Source: Corynebacterium timonense (lineage in GTDB: Bacteria; Actinomycetota; Actinomycetes; Mycobacteriales; Mycobacteriaceae). Taken from it: a stretch of DNA of 64,000 bases. Below the pieces are notes generated by a model. The model was not told the origin of the DNA and made no database searches. It saw nothing but the letters and a program-made list of their open reading frames with translations. A program made the translations under genes and the position numbers. The stretch is taken from assembly GCF_900105305.1 (NCBI RefSeq), contig NZ_LT629765.1, positions 2,232,001 to 2,296,000 of the forward strand, read 5' to 3'. This document shows positions 19,314 through 28,166 of the stretch, piece by piece. Each line of letters starts with the position of its first letter. Within the stretch, counting starts at the first letter, position 1.

Positions 19314-20858
19314 TTACAGCATCCGGGCCCTGTTCTTGATCATCTGGGTCAGCTCTTGGATCTCGTCGTAGGTCCCGCGGTTTTCCGTCATTTCCTTGCG
19401 GATCTTTCGGTCGGCGTACATGACGGTCGTGTGGTCCTTGCCGCCGAATTCGTCGCCGATCCTCGGTAGGGAGAGCTCGGTGAGCTCGCGGCACAGGTAC
19501 ATCGCCAGCTGGCGGGCGTGGGCAACCTGCCGGGTCTTGCCCGCGCCGGTGATCTGCTCGAGGGTGACGCCGAAGTACTCGGCGGCGGCGTCCTTGATGG
19601 CGGCGGCGGTGATGTTGATGTCGTTTTCGTCCGGCAGGATGTCGCGCAGCGCGACCTGGGCCACCTCGAGCGTGATGGGCTCTTCAATGAGTGAGGAGTA
19701 GGCGGAGACCCTGATCAGCGCGCCCTCGAGCTCGCGGATGGAGGACTGGAACTGGCTGGCGATGAGCTCGAGCACCGCGTGGTCGACATGGGTGCCGTCG
19801 GCCGCCGCCTTCTTCATCAGGATGGCGATGCGCGTTTCCAGGTCGGGCGGCTGCACGTCGGTGATGAGCCCGCCTTCGAAGCGGGTGCGCAGCCGGTCTT
19901 CCAGGGTGGTCAGCTGCTTCGGGGGCCGGTCCGAGGACAGGATGATCTGCTTGTTGGCCTGGTGGAGGGCGTTAAAGGTGTGGAAGAACTCTTCCTGGGT
20001 GCCCTCCTTGCCCTCGAGGAACTGGATGTCGTCGACCATGAGGATGTCGAGGTTGCGGTAGCGCCGTTTGAAGGATTCCTGCCGGTCGTCGCGCACGGAG
20101 TTGATGTAGTCGTTGGTGAACTCCTCGGAGGAGACGTATTTGATCCTTAAGCCCGGCTGGAGCACGTGCGCGTAGTTGCCGGCGGCGTGCAGCAGGTGGG
20201 TCTTGCCCAGCCCGGAGCCGCCCCAGATGAATAGGGGGTTGTAGGCGCGGGCGGGGTTTTCGGACACGGCCACGGCGGCGCCGTTGGCGAAGCGGTTCGA
20301 GGAGCCGATGACGAAGTTCTCGAAGGTGTATTTCGGGTTGAGCGAGGTCTCGCGGTCCGGGTCGTGCGCCGGCTTCTCGCGGGGAATGCGCTGGGCTGGT
20401 GCCGACGGCTGCGAGGCGGCCTGCTGCTGAGAGTGCATGCGGGCGAGCTCGTCGAGGCCCATGGGGATCTGCTCTCCCGGCTGGTGGGGGCGCTCGGTGC
20501 GAAAGGACTCGGACGTCGTCGGGTACCACTCCTGCCCCGCGGGCTCGGGTTCCGGCGCAGGTGGCGCGGGCGGCGCGGGCTGGTGGACGGAGACGGCGAG
20601 GCTGCACGGGGTGCCCAGGTGGCGCGTGAGCAGCGCAACGATGTGGGGGGCCAGGTTGTCCTCGATGACGGACTTGGCTGCGGCGTGCGGGGTGGACAGG
20701 ATGGCGTAGCCGTCGACAAGCATGACGGGGCGCACCAGCTGGAGGTAGGCGCGCTCCTGTGGCGTGAGGGTCGGAATCGCTGAGCTCGGGCGCTCCGACA
20801 GAGTCAGCAGTTCTGCGACGATGTCGCGCCACAGCGCTTCGATGGGTTGTTCCGCCAC
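19314..20858 (-). CDS. dnaA: Chromosomal replication initiator DnaA
   Basis: 514 residues from a GTG start. Domain I is N-terminal (EALWRDIVAELLTLSE), followed by a proline-rich linker around residues 110-170. The AAA+ core has Walker A GGSGLGKTH and Walker B ILMVDDIQFLEG. The C-terminal helix-turn-helix contains the DnaA signature GGKDHTTVMYADRKI. It binds DnaA boxes, which flank the gene on both sides, and unwinds the origin. Confidence 0.98.
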   Translation of the reverse strand: MAEQPIEALWRDIVAELLTLSERPSSAIPTLTPQERAYLQLVRPVMLVDGYAILSTPHAAAKSVIEDNLAPHIVALLTRHLGTPCSLAVSVHQPAPPAPPAPEPEPAGQEWYPTTSESFRTERPHQPGEQIPMGLDELARMHSQQQAASQPSAPAQRIPREKPAHDPDRETSLNPKYTFENFVIGSSNRFANGAAVAVSENPARAYNPLFIWGGSGLGKTHLLHAAGNYAHVLQPGLRIKYVSSEEFTNDYINSVRDDRQESFKRRYRNLDILMVDDIQFLEGKEGTQEEFFHTFNALHQANKQIILSSDRPPKQLTTLEDRLRTRFEGGLITDVQPPDLETRIAILMKKAAADGTHVDHAVLELIASQFQSSIRELEGALIRVSAYSSLIEEPITLEVAQVALRDILPDENDINITAAAIKDAAAEYFGVTLEQITGAGKTRQVAHARQLAMYLCRELTELSLPRIGDEFGGKDHTTVMYADRKIRKEMTENRGTYDEIQELTQMIKNRARML

Positions 20859-21270
20859 GTTATTGGTCCTCGTCCTTCCTTCTTGCGCGCCGCGCGAGCA
20901 TAACTCCGCGGGGCGCGATGAAACGGCACGGGTGTCATTCGCCCGCGATTCACCGTTTCATCCACACGTTCAGCGCCACCGGCGGTGGCTTCTACCTGTA
21001 GTTCCACAACTTTATCCACAGGTGTGGAGTACGCGACTTTGGCCCGTTCTCCACAACCGACGCACACGCCTGTGAATAACTCTCGCCGATTAATTATGCG
21101 CCTTTACCTGCATAAACATGTAACCTTTGCTGCCGGTCTGAACCATTCGTTGAGAGTTACCCACACGACTGTGGGTCGTTTCGGTGTGAAGTTGTGGTGA
21201 TTCATCATTGGTACCCCGTCGACCGTGCGCGTGTCCACGCGTTCTCTCGCCGCGTGCCTGTGGATAACTC
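20859..21270. other. Candidate oriC: dnaA-rpmH DnaA-box cluster with AT-rich segment
   Basis: Boxes at 21012-21020 (TTATCCACA), 21071-21079 (TTATTCACA on the minus strand) and 21259-21267 are exact to TTATNCACA. One-mismatch boxes lie at 20958-20966, 21047-21055 and 21157-21165. A locally AT-rich run at about 21089-21126, containing TTAATTATG and CATAAACATG, could be the unwinding element. No gene is visible. This, the dnaN-side cluster, or both together may form the origin. Confidence 0.7.
20897..20902 (-). promoter_or_regulatory. Possible dnaA -10 element
   Basis: TATGCT on the minus strand lies about 40 bases before the dnaA GTG. No strong -35 is seen. The nearby DnaA boxes would allow autoregulation. 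Confidence 0.35.
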
Positions 21271-21398
21271 CGCGGCGTGCGCGTCGCGCCGGCGAGCCGC
21301 AGCATGCGTCGGCGTGTTGGCAATTCGCCAGCTCATAACCACAGTTGTGTAATTACGGGGGGAGCCCCGTTACCCCCGTGTCCTCGCGGTGTGTCGAT

Positions 21399-21428
21399 TT
21401 GTCCGCAGGCCCGGAACTCACGTAACCT
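21399..21428 (+). promoter_or_regulatory. Possible rpmH operon promoter
   Basis: TTGTCC (21399-21404) and TAACCT (21423-21428) are separated by 18 bases. If used, this gives a leader of about 330 bases before rpmH. The 21430-21760 interval contains no other gene. Confidence 0.4.
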
Positions 21429-21764
21429 GATGGGGTCTGTCACATCGAGCAGCGAGGCAGCCGGGTACATGACCCCGCCCCCCACGCTGCGCCGGTGTGC
21501 GTGAGAGCAACACCCGCGCGGTGCACCGGGCCGCCCTAGGGCGAGTCAGCGCAGGAGTTGCACGCGTGGAGCACCGCCGACCCCTCGGGAAACGCCCCGG
21601 GAACGGTCACGGAGCGCCCGCAGCTCGCACGAAGTTTTCATACCGGGACGGTCTCTACCCCGGGAGGTCGCACGCGCACGAGCGCGTCGCCGCTGGCCGT
21701 CGCACAGTGCCACCGGGCCTTGCCCCGACGGCGCTGGGCAAACAGCACAGTACAAGGAGTCTCC

Positions 21765-21902
21765 ATGTCGAAGCGGACTTACCAGCCGAACAACCGTCGC
21801 CGCGCCCGCAAGCACGGCTTCCGCACCCGTATGCGCACCCGCGCCGGCCGCGCCATCGTCTCCGCGCGCCGCCGCAAGGGCCGCGCGAAGCTCACCGCGT
21901 AG
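21765..21902 (+). CDS. rpmH: 50S ribosomal protein L34
   Basis: 45 residues, highly basic: [19 protein letters not shown] followed by [20 protein letters not shown] and RAKLTA. Length and sequence are those of L34. The start is fixed by an AAGGAG ribosome binding site eight bases upstream. It leads the rpmH-rnpA-yidD-yidC cluster that faces away from dnaA in nearly all bacteria. Confidence 0.98.
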   Translation: MSKRTYQPNNRRRARKHGFRTRMRTRAGRAIVSARRRKGRAKLTA

Positions 21903-21951
21903 TTGCGTAGTTCGTATCCACGCGGCAGCGACAACGACGGGCCACCCGATC

Positions 21952-22317
21952 GTGCTTCCCACGCACCACAAGCTCACCTCCTCCGCGGACTTTCGCCGCG
22001 CGATGAGGAAAGGCACGCGCGCGGGGTCGGCGACGCTCGTGGTCCACGTCACAGCCCGGACCGACCTCGCCATCACAGGCGGGCCTCGGTTCGGGCTGAT
22101 CGTGTCCAAGCAGGTGGGCAACGCGGTGACGCGGCACGCGGTGTCGCGCAAGCTGCGTCATGTGTGCCGCGGGGACGTCGACATGCTTGAGCGGGCCCAC
22201 GACGTCGTGGTGCGGGTGCTGCCTGCCGCCGCGACCGCGACGAGCGGGGAGCTGGCGCGCGACTACCGCTCGGCGTTGGCGCGGGCCCTGAAGAAACAAT
22301 CCACCAAGAAACCGTAA
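21952..22317 (+). CDS. rnpA: Ribonuclease P protein component
   Basis: 121 residues from a GTG start. The N-terminal LPTHHKLTSSADFRRAMRKG and the RNR-type motif VGNAVTRHAVSRKLRH are the RNA-binding signature of RnpA. It assists the catalytic RNase P RNA in 5' tRNA maturation. The stop codon overlaps the yidD ATG by one base, so translation is coupled. Confidence 0.96.
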   Translation: MLPTHHKLTSSADFRRAMRKGTRAGSATLVVHVTARTDLAITGGPRFGLIVSKQVGNAVTRHAVSRKLRHVCRGDVDMLERAHDVVVRVLPAAATATSGELARDYRSALARALKKQSTKKP

Positions 22318-22613
22318 TGGCCTATTACAACGTCCTCGGCCAAGAAATCCCCGCCGCCCCCGGGCCGGCGGCGCGACTGCTGGTGAGGGCGGTGCGCCTT
22401 TACCAAAAATACGTCTCACCCCTTAAGATGGCAGGGACGTGTCGCTTCATGCCTGTGTGCAGCGCTTACGCGCTCGAAGCAGTGTCGCGCCACGGGGCGG
22501 TGAAGGGAAGCCTCCTCGCCGTCGGGCGCGTCTGCAAGTGCGGGCCCTGGCATCCGGGCGGCTTCGACCTCGTCCCTGTCCCGGGCAGCGCGACCCCACC
22601 CGTTACCGACTAG
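22317..22613 (+). CDS. yidD: Membrane protein insertion efficiency factor YidD
   Basis: 98 residues. The family core is clear: LVRAVRLYQKYVSPL, CRFMPVCSAYALEAVSRHG, and CGPWHPGGFDLVP with its conserved cysteines. YidD is a small membrane-associated protein that helps YidC-dependent insertion, and it sits directly before yidC. Confidence 0.95.
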   Translation: MAYYNVLGQEIPAAPGPAARLLVRAVRLYQKYVSPLKMAGTCRFMPVCSAYALEAVSRHGAVKGSLLAVGRVCKCGPWHPGGFDLVPVPGSATPPVTD

Positions 22614-22628
22614 GAGCAACGACGCCAA

Positions 22629-23606
22629 GTGCTGAACTTCGTATATTGGCCGATCTCAGCAGTGCTGTGGTTCTGGCACAAAATCTTCGGATTCATCTTC
22701 TCGCCCGATTCCGGCATCTCGTGGATCCTGGCCATCGTCTTCCTGACCTTCACCATCCGCGTCCTGCTGGTCAAGCCGATGGTGAACCAGATGCGCACGA
22801 TGCGGCGGATGCAGGAGATGCAGCCACGCATGCAGGAGATCCGCGCCAAGTACAAAAACGACCAGCAGAAGATGGCGCAGGAGACCCAGAAGCTCTACAA
22901 AGAGATGGGCGCGAACCCGCTCGCCTCCTGCATCGTGCCGATCGTCCAGTTCCCCGTCTTCCTCGGCCTTTTGCATGTCCTTCGGTCCTTTAACCGCACC
23001 GGCACCGGGCTCGGGTCGTTGGGCATGAGCGTCGAGGAAAACCGCAACACGGCGAACTACGTCTTCTCCCCGGAAGACGTCCGCTCCTTTCTTGACGCCG
23101 ATTTCTTCGGTGTGCCGCTGTCGGCCTACATGGCCATGCCGGAAAGCGCTTTCGCCGCCTTCACCGGCTTGGACTTCACCCGCGTCAACATCATCGCGGT
23201 GTGCTTGCCGCTGGTGATTATGTCCGCCGTGTTCACCCACCTCAACGCCCGCCTCTCCGTCACCCGCCAGAACGAGCGTCGTGCCTCGGGCAAGATCAGC
23301 GCCCCGACCGGCGATAACGCGCAGATGATGGAAACCCAGATGCAGATGATGAACAAGATGACGCTGTGGATCTTCCCGGTCATGATCCTCGCCTCCGGCT
23401 TCATGTGGCACATCGGCCTGCTGATGTACATGCTGGCCAACAACGTCTGGACCTTCTTCCAAACCCGCATCGTCTTTGACAAGATGGGCAAGGAGGAGGC
23501 CGCCGAGGAGGAGGCCAGGCGCGAGGCAAAGCGAGCCTCCGCGCCGCAGGTGGCCGCGCGCCGCGTGGACAAGCGCAGCAAGCGACAACGCCGAAAAGGT
23601 TCTTAA
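22629..23606 (+). CDS. yidC: Membrane protein insertase YidC (Oxa1 family)
   Basis: 325 residues from a GTG start with GGAGCAACG upstream. An N-terminal membrane helix (VYWPISAVLWFWHKIFGFIF) is followed by the insertase core: LVKPMVNQMRTMRRMQEMQP coiled coil, NPLASCIVPIVQFPVFLGL and further helices. The C-terminus is very basic (KRSKRQRRKG), as in ribosome-binding YidC proteins. In related genomes jag follows at once. Here the next 10.7 kb is inserted DNA. Confidence 0.96.
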   Translation: MLNFVYWPISAVLWFWHKIFGFIFSPDSGISWILAIVFLTFTIRVLLVKPMVNQMRTMRRMQEMQPRMQEIRAKYKNDQQKMAQETQKLYKEMGANPLASCIVPIVQFPVFLGLLHVLRSFNRTGTGLGSLGMSVEENRNTANYVFSPEDVRSFLDADFFGVPLSAYMAMPESAFAAFTGLDFTRVNIIAVCLPLVIMSAVFTHLNARLSVTRQNERRASGKISAPTGDNAQMMETQMQMMNKMTLWIFPVMILASGFMWHIGLLMYMLANNVWTFFQTRIVFDKMGKEEAAEEEARREAKRASAPQVAARRVDKRSKRQRRKGS

Positions 23607-23632
23607 CTCGGTATCGTTGCGTTCTAAACCGT

Positions 23633-23806
23633 ATGACTGCTAGATCGTATTATAGGACAATTTTTCTGAGGTTAATGGAGGATAAATACTCTGAATGGCA
23701 CCTACAGCTGCCTTCGAAGTACGCTCTCAAGCTAGGTCAGCGTGTTGTTGAATTGGTAGAGTGTGTCCTCGCTGAATCGGACGCCTCAGGTGCTGCGATT
23801 GCCTGA
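23633..23806 (+). CDS. Small low-GC open frame of uncertain status
   Basis: 57 codons starting MTARSYYRTIFLRLMEDKYS and ending SDASGAAIA, with no good ribosome binding site. An in-frame ATG at 23675 is an alternative start. I do not recognise it. Its last third overlaps the structured segment that begins GTGTG at 23761, so it may be only the 5' remnant of a gene interrupted there. Base composition differs sharply from yidC, marking the left edge of imported DNA. Confidence 0.2.
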   Translation: MTARSYYRTIFLRLMEDKYSEWHLQLPSKYALKLGQRVVELVECVLAESDASGAAIA

Positions 23807-24123
23807 GTCGGTGGCGAGATAGAGGTCAGCTAAGTAACACACCGCGTTATGTGTACGAAGCCCAAGGCAGTCGGGAGTGTAAACCCCAGCTGAGTCGATG
23901 CACGCTGCGGTACGAAACCGTAGGGTGCTGGCCGGGCACAGGAAAGCGAAACGGGGCATTGAAATATTCGGAGAGGAAGTCGTCTTTCTAGCAGCGGAAC
24001 CTGAGGATCATCGAAGCAGCTCTTTGCTTTACCGGCCGCGGCAGCCGTGACAAGTTCCGAGCCAGGCCGATTGCTTGCGAGCAAGGTATAACCACTCCGA
24101 GAGCCGTCACCCAGCGTCATTTA
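23761..24123 (+). ncRNA. Structured RNA-like segment, possibly the 5' part of a group II intron
   Basis: No credible gene, but many nested hairpins: CTCGC/GCGAG enclosing CTCAGG/CCTGAG (23768-23818), CAGCT/AGCTG enclosing ACACA/TGTGT, TGCGGT/ACCGTA with a short loop, and TTGCT/AGCAA. The segment starts GTGTG, which fits a group II intron 5' end (GUGYG). It is cut off at 24124 by the IS3-family end, so no reverse transcriptase or domain V is present. The intron identity is a guess from pattern. Confidence 0.3.
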
Positions 24124-24164
24124 TGTCAAGCCCCGAGTTTTGTAGAGGGTCCTATTGTTGTCGA

Positions 24165-24422
24165 TTAGGCCGCTTGGGTGTTCGCGGCGGTGTATTCCTG
24201 ATGGGCCTGGCGGGGCGGGCGGTATCCCAGCGCCGAGTGCAAGCGGCGGTTGTTGTACCAGCCGACCCATGTCGAGGTCGCGACGAGAACATCTCGCAGT
24301 GCCGGCCAGGTCCTTCGGTCGATGAGTTCAGCTTTGAATACGGAGTTCAGCGCTTCTGCCATTGCGTTGTCGTAGGAGTCTCCCCGCGAGCCAACCGAGG
24401 CGATAACCTGCGACTGAGCCAA
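24165..24422 (-). pseudogene. IS3-family transposase OrfB, C-terminal fragment
   Basis: About 85 codons covering the end of the rve integrase core: VIASVGSRGDSYDNAMAEALN (containing the last part of the DDE region), WYNNRRLHSALGYRPP and a short tail. The N-terminal 200 or so residues are missing because IS21-like DNA begins at about 24443. It is the 3' part of the same OrfB whose first codons lie at 27749-27800. Confidence 0.85.
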
Positions 24423-24520
24423 GGTTGTTCAGAAGACCGAAATGGTAGCGGTGTGGTGAGTATCTGGTAGCGCCTGAGTGGGTACCCGGTAGCGGTATCT
24501 CACTCAGGCGTTGCCGGTTG

Positions 24521-25288
24521 TTATGCGTTGGTGGTCAGGCGCATGTTTGGTCCTTCGAGTGTGATGATTTCGGCGCCGGAGACGAGTCGGTTGAGGATTG
24601 ACTCGGAGATCACGGCGTCGGGGATGGACTTGTACCACTCGTGTGGGGTGAACTGTGAGGTCACAATGGTTGAGACTTTGCGTTCCCGCCCGGCGAGGAT
24701 ATTGAGTAGTTGGTGCGCGGTCGCGGCGTCAACAGGTGTGGTGAGAAAGTCATCCAGGACCAGGACGTCGACGTCGTGGAGTTGCTGGATGAACTTCAGC
24801 CGTGTGGGGTTATCGGGTTGGAGGACTGCCAGTTCGGCGGCGAGCATGTCGGTGCGGTAGAACCGTGCGGAGTAGTCGTTGCGGCATGCGGCGGTGATGA
24901 GTGCTTGGGCGAGGTAGGTTTTACCAACTGAGGATTTGCCCAGGATGACGATGTTTTGGCCCAGGTGGCACCATTGTCCGTGAGCGAGTCTGCTGACTTG
25001 CTCGGGGTTGATGTTGCGGTCAGGCGTGCACACCACGTTTTCAAGGCAAGCATCATGGTTTGGCGATCGGGATGCTTTAAGCAGTTTGCTGATGCGTCGT
25101 TCACGCCTGGCTGCGACTTCTTTATCGAGTGCGTAGAGCACCTTTTGGGAAAACGTCCACGTGTCGAAGGCGGGATCGTTGGCGATATCGATGACGCTTC
25201 TGCCGAAGGCAGTCATCCGCAGTGCGGTGAAGTCGGCCAGGACGGATTCGTCAAGGAAGCGATCTGTTGGCGGGGTTGGTGAGGACAT
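24521..25288 (-). CDS. istB: IS21-family helper ATPase IstB
   Basis: 255 residues. AAA+ ATPase with Walker A ILGKSSVGKTYLAQAL, Walker B VDVLVLDDFLTTP and sensor region STIVTSQFTPHEWYKSIPDAVISESILNRL. IstB assists the IstA transposase and target selection. The frame is intact, but its partner istA is truncated, so the element is probably immobile unless complemented. Confidence 0.92.
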   Translation of the reverse strand: MSSPTPPTDRFLDESVLADFTALRMTAFGRSVIDIANDPAFDTWTFSQKVLYALDKEVAARRERRISKLLKASRSPNHDACLENVVCTPDRNINPEQVSRLAHGQWCHLGQNIVILGKSSVGKTYLAQALITAACRNDYSARFYRTDMLAAELAVLQPDNPTRLKFIQQLHDVDVLVLDDFLTTPVDAATAHQLLNILAGRERKVSTIVTSQFTPHEWYKSIPDAVISESILNRLVSGAEIITLEGPNMRLTTNA

Positions 25289-25293
25289 GGGTT

Positions 25294-26306
25294 TTAGTTT
25301 CCTTTCTTAGCGAGGTTGTCCATGCTGAACTGGTCTGCACCGCCAAGGAACGCGCCGGTGGTGTCCCGGTCAGCGGCTACAGGTCGGGCGGGTTGGTTGG
25401 TTGTGGTGCTGCGCGGGGGCTGGTCAAACCCGCGTGGTCGGGTTGCGTGTTCCTTGCGGACAGCGGCCATCATGTTTTTGACTGCGGTATATGACACTGC
25501 CCGTCGGCTGCCGTCGTTGGCTATCAGGCGTTGGCATGCTTCTTCCAGGATTGGTTTGTTGGCATGTTTGCCCATTGACAGCACGTTTCGGCAGGACTGG
25601 TATGCCTGGGCCGGGATGGCTTTCGCCGTGATGAGTTCTTCGATGACCTTGCGTGTTGCCGGGCCAACTTTGCTGGCTTCGCGATAAAAGTAGTCGCTTG
25701 TCCACAGTCCACGGGTGGAGTCCATTCCAGATGGAATGTGCTCGTAGTCAGTGACATAGGCCCCACGCTTATGTGAAACCCGGTGGGTTGCCACGGTTGC
25801 CCCTTGGTCAAAGACGGTCAACATCTGGCCGGTGATGCGCACATCGACAGTGCGGCCAACAAGCTGGTGCGGAACGGAGTAACGCACTGTTGCAACCGTG
25901 ACATGGAAATCCGGGGCCACTTTTGCCCGTTTCCACTCGGTGTGTTGCCACGGGGTTGCCGGCAGATCCGCAAGCAGATGCTGTTCGTGCTCTTCAAAGA
26001 GATCCCTCCGGCTTGACTGCTGGCTGCGAAACGGCACGGACGTGTTGATTGCGTCGACGAAGCCCACAATCTTTTCGTTGAGCTCGTCAAGGTCAACACA
26101 CTGGTGGCCATTAAGCGCGTGGATGACTTTGTGTGTGACGATCTTTACCGCAGCTTCCACATTTGCTTTATCCTTCGGACGACGCGCGCGTGTGGGAAGT
26201 GCTGCTGTGTTGTAGTGCTCCAAGAACTGCTGGTAGGTGTCGTTGACCTTCCGATTCCTATCGGCAGTGCTGATCGCATTCGACGCCGTCGACGCGTTAT
26301 CTGGGA
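25294..26306 (-). pseudogene. istA: IS21-family transposase IstA, C-terminal part
   Basis: The reading frame runs from the IS256 junction through NASTASNAISTADRNRKVND and HYNTAALPTRARRPKDKANVEAAV, ending in NLAKKGN. It covers the end of the DDE domain and the C-terminal beta-barrel/tail, about 335 codons of a usual 480 or more. The N-terminal helix-turn-helix and first catalytic Asp are missing. It is followed directly by istB. Confidence 0.85.
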
Positions 26307-27748
26307 GAGGGTGTCAGGTGTTTTGTGTGTGAGGCTCTGATCCAGAAGGAGTTTCACTGATAATGACTACTGTGTCACCGAAGAAAGGCCATGACCCGAG
26401 CAGGGTCAATGAGATCAGCGCGAAGCTGATGGAAAACCCGGAAATCGCCGCACTGATCGGCGAGCTATCAACCTCCGTCGACGATGCCAGCGACCTGGTC
26501 AAAGGTCTTCTGCAAGCCTCGATCAACGCAGGTCTGCAGGCGGAGATGGACGCCCATTTGGGGTACGGGCACTCAGATCGCGCGGCGAAAGCCCAGGTAA
26601 GCCCCTCAAACGGTGGCAATCACCGCAACGGGTCGTACACCAAAACTGTGGGCACCGGCTACGGCCCGGTGGATATCACAGTGCCTCGGGATAGAGCGGG
26701 CACGTTTCACCCGGTCATGGTGCCGAAAGGGGCACGCCGGCTGACAGAGCTCGATGACATGATCGTCTCGCTCTACGCCGGCGGAATGACGGTACGCGAT
26801 ATCCAGCACCACCTGGCATCGACCCTGGGGGTGGACATCAGCCCGGATACCATCAGTACCATCACCGATGCGGTCCTCGATGAGGTGATGGTGTGGCAAA
26901 ACCGTCAGCTCGACGAGTTCTACCCGGTCATTTTCCTTAGACGCGCTGCGGGTGAAAATCCGCGACGGTCACCGGGTGGTCAATAAATCCTGCTACATGG
27001 CTGTTGGCATCGACATCGACGGGACCAAACACATCCTGGGACTATGGATCGCCGACAACGAGGGTGCCGCATTCTGGGCATCCGTGTGCGCGGACCTGGC
27101 GAACCGTGGAGTCAATGATGTGTTCATCGTCTGCTGCGACGGGCTCAAAGGCCTGCCTGAGGCCGTGGAAGCGACCTGGCCGAACTCGATGGTACAAACC
27201 TGCATCGTGCACCTGATCCGGGCCGCCAACAGGTGGGTGTCCTATAAGGACCGCAAATCTGTATCCAGCGCATTGCGGCAGGTCTACACCGCACCGAATC
27301 AGGACGCCGCTTGCGCCGCCCTCGATGCCTTCGAAGCCTCGGAACTGGGGCGGAAGTACCCCCAGTCGGTGAAAGTCTGGCGCGACGCGTGGGAGAGGTT
27401 TATACCGTTTCTGCAGTTCCCGCCTGCAGCTCGCCGGGTGCTCTACACCACCAATGCCATCGAGTCGCTTAACGCTGAGCTGCGGAAAGCGACCCGCAAC
27501 CGTGGCCAATTCCCCACGGATGCTGCGGCGTTGAAGACGCTGTGGTTGATGGTCTGCAACATCGAGGACAAACGCGCCGCCCAACGCGCGAAAAAAGCGA
27601 AGCGGGCAATCGACTGCAACGGCTATATTGAAGGGGCGAAAACCTCAGGGTGGAAACAAGCCATCAACCAACTATCCGTGGCCTACCCAGACCGGTTCGC
27701 CAACTACTTGTAAACCAAGCCCCCGCACACAAACAAACGGACACTCTC
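26307..27748 (+). mobile_element. IS256-family element, nearly complete
   Basis: The left end GAGGGTGTCAGGTG (26307) and right end, read inward from 27748 as GAGAGTGTCCGTTTG, are imperfect inverted repeats of about 28 bp. The element contains one transposase gene with a frameshift. The flanking 8-mers (ATCTGGGA, TAATCGGC) differ, so it has recombined since insertion. A second copy of its right-hand 370 bp lies at 30028-30400 in the same orientation. Confidence 0.85.
26363..27713 (+). pseudogene. IS256-family transposase with a one-base frameshift
   Basis: The first part (to about 26938) has ASINAGLQAEMDAHLGYG and YGPVDITVPRDRAGTFHP. The second part runs DALRVKIRDGHRVVNKSCYMAVG and ends YPDRFANYL. 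Family members read FYPVIFLDALRVKIRD without interruption. Here an extra A at about 26939 breaks the frame exactly at the first catalytic Asp. The second Asp lies in VCCDGLKGLPEA and the Glu in NAIESLNAELRK. Restoring one base gives a normal-length protein of about 450 residues. Confidence 0.88.
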
Positions 27749-28111
27749 TAATCGGCTCGACCCCGAATTCCTCCCGGTTGTCGTCGATGAACCGGACGAC
27801 TACCTGTGTGGGCGCTCGCACTCCGCCGCGAAAAAAGCCGACGCTCTTTTCACAATCTCGTTAGCGCGCTTCGCTTCAATCAGTTCAGCTCGCAGTCTGC
27901 GGTTTTTTGCTGCAAGATCCACCGATTCAGCCGGGGTTGCCGCGCCGGATTGTTTATGAGCGCGGACCCAGCCGCGCAGAGTTTCCTTGCTCATTCCGAG
28001 CTCGACAGCGATGCGGGATATCGCACCACGAGACGTGTCAGGGTCAGCTTGCGCGTGCAGCACCAGTTCGATGGCACGCTGCCTCAACTCAGGCGTGTAC
28101 TTCGAGGGCAT
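27749..28111 (-). CDS. IS3-family OrfA, with the first codons of OrfB
   Basis: OrfA (27800-28111) has 103 residues: a helix-turn-helix (YTPELRQRAIELVLHAQ, SKETLRGWVRAH) and a leucine-zipper-like tail (AAKNRRLRAELIEAKRANEI). It ends FFAAECERPHR. OrfB begins in the -1 frame at the end of OrfA (VVVRFIDDNREEFGVEP), the arrangement used for programmed frameshifting in IS3. OrfB is cut at 27749 by the end of the IS256 element. Confidence 0.88.
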
Positions 28112-28166
28112 GTGTAGGGCTCCTTTTCCAAATTCCTACCCTCCATTAAACCCGGGGCGAACCACT

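Larger units (their letters stand above)
24443..26306 (-). mobile_element. IS21-family element, 5' truncated
   Basis: Carries complete istB and the 3' part of istA, both on the minus strand. Its outer end (TGGTAGCGGTGTGGTGAGTA from 24443) matches the end of the second IS21 fragment at 28767 in mirror orientation, which defines the terminus. The other end is lost at 26306, where an IS256-family element begins. Confidence 0.8.
24124..28166 (-). mobile_element. IS3-family element, split by nested insertions
   Basis: The ends are related inverted repeats starting TG. Left is TGTCAAGCCCCGAGTTTTG at 24124. Right, read on the minus strand from 28166, is TGGTTCGCCCCGGGTTTAA. Of the 21 positions beginning GCCCCG, 17 match. 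OrfA is at the right and the end of OrfB at the left, both minus strand. The middle of OrfB is replaced by IS21-like and IS256-like DNA (24443-27748). No target duplication is seen (TTA versus CTT). Confidence 0.7.

Noticed and set aside
23830..24120. 96-codon minus-strand frame in the structured segment
   Set aside because: No ribosome binding site or homology pattern. The hairpins of the RNA-like element explain the sequence better.
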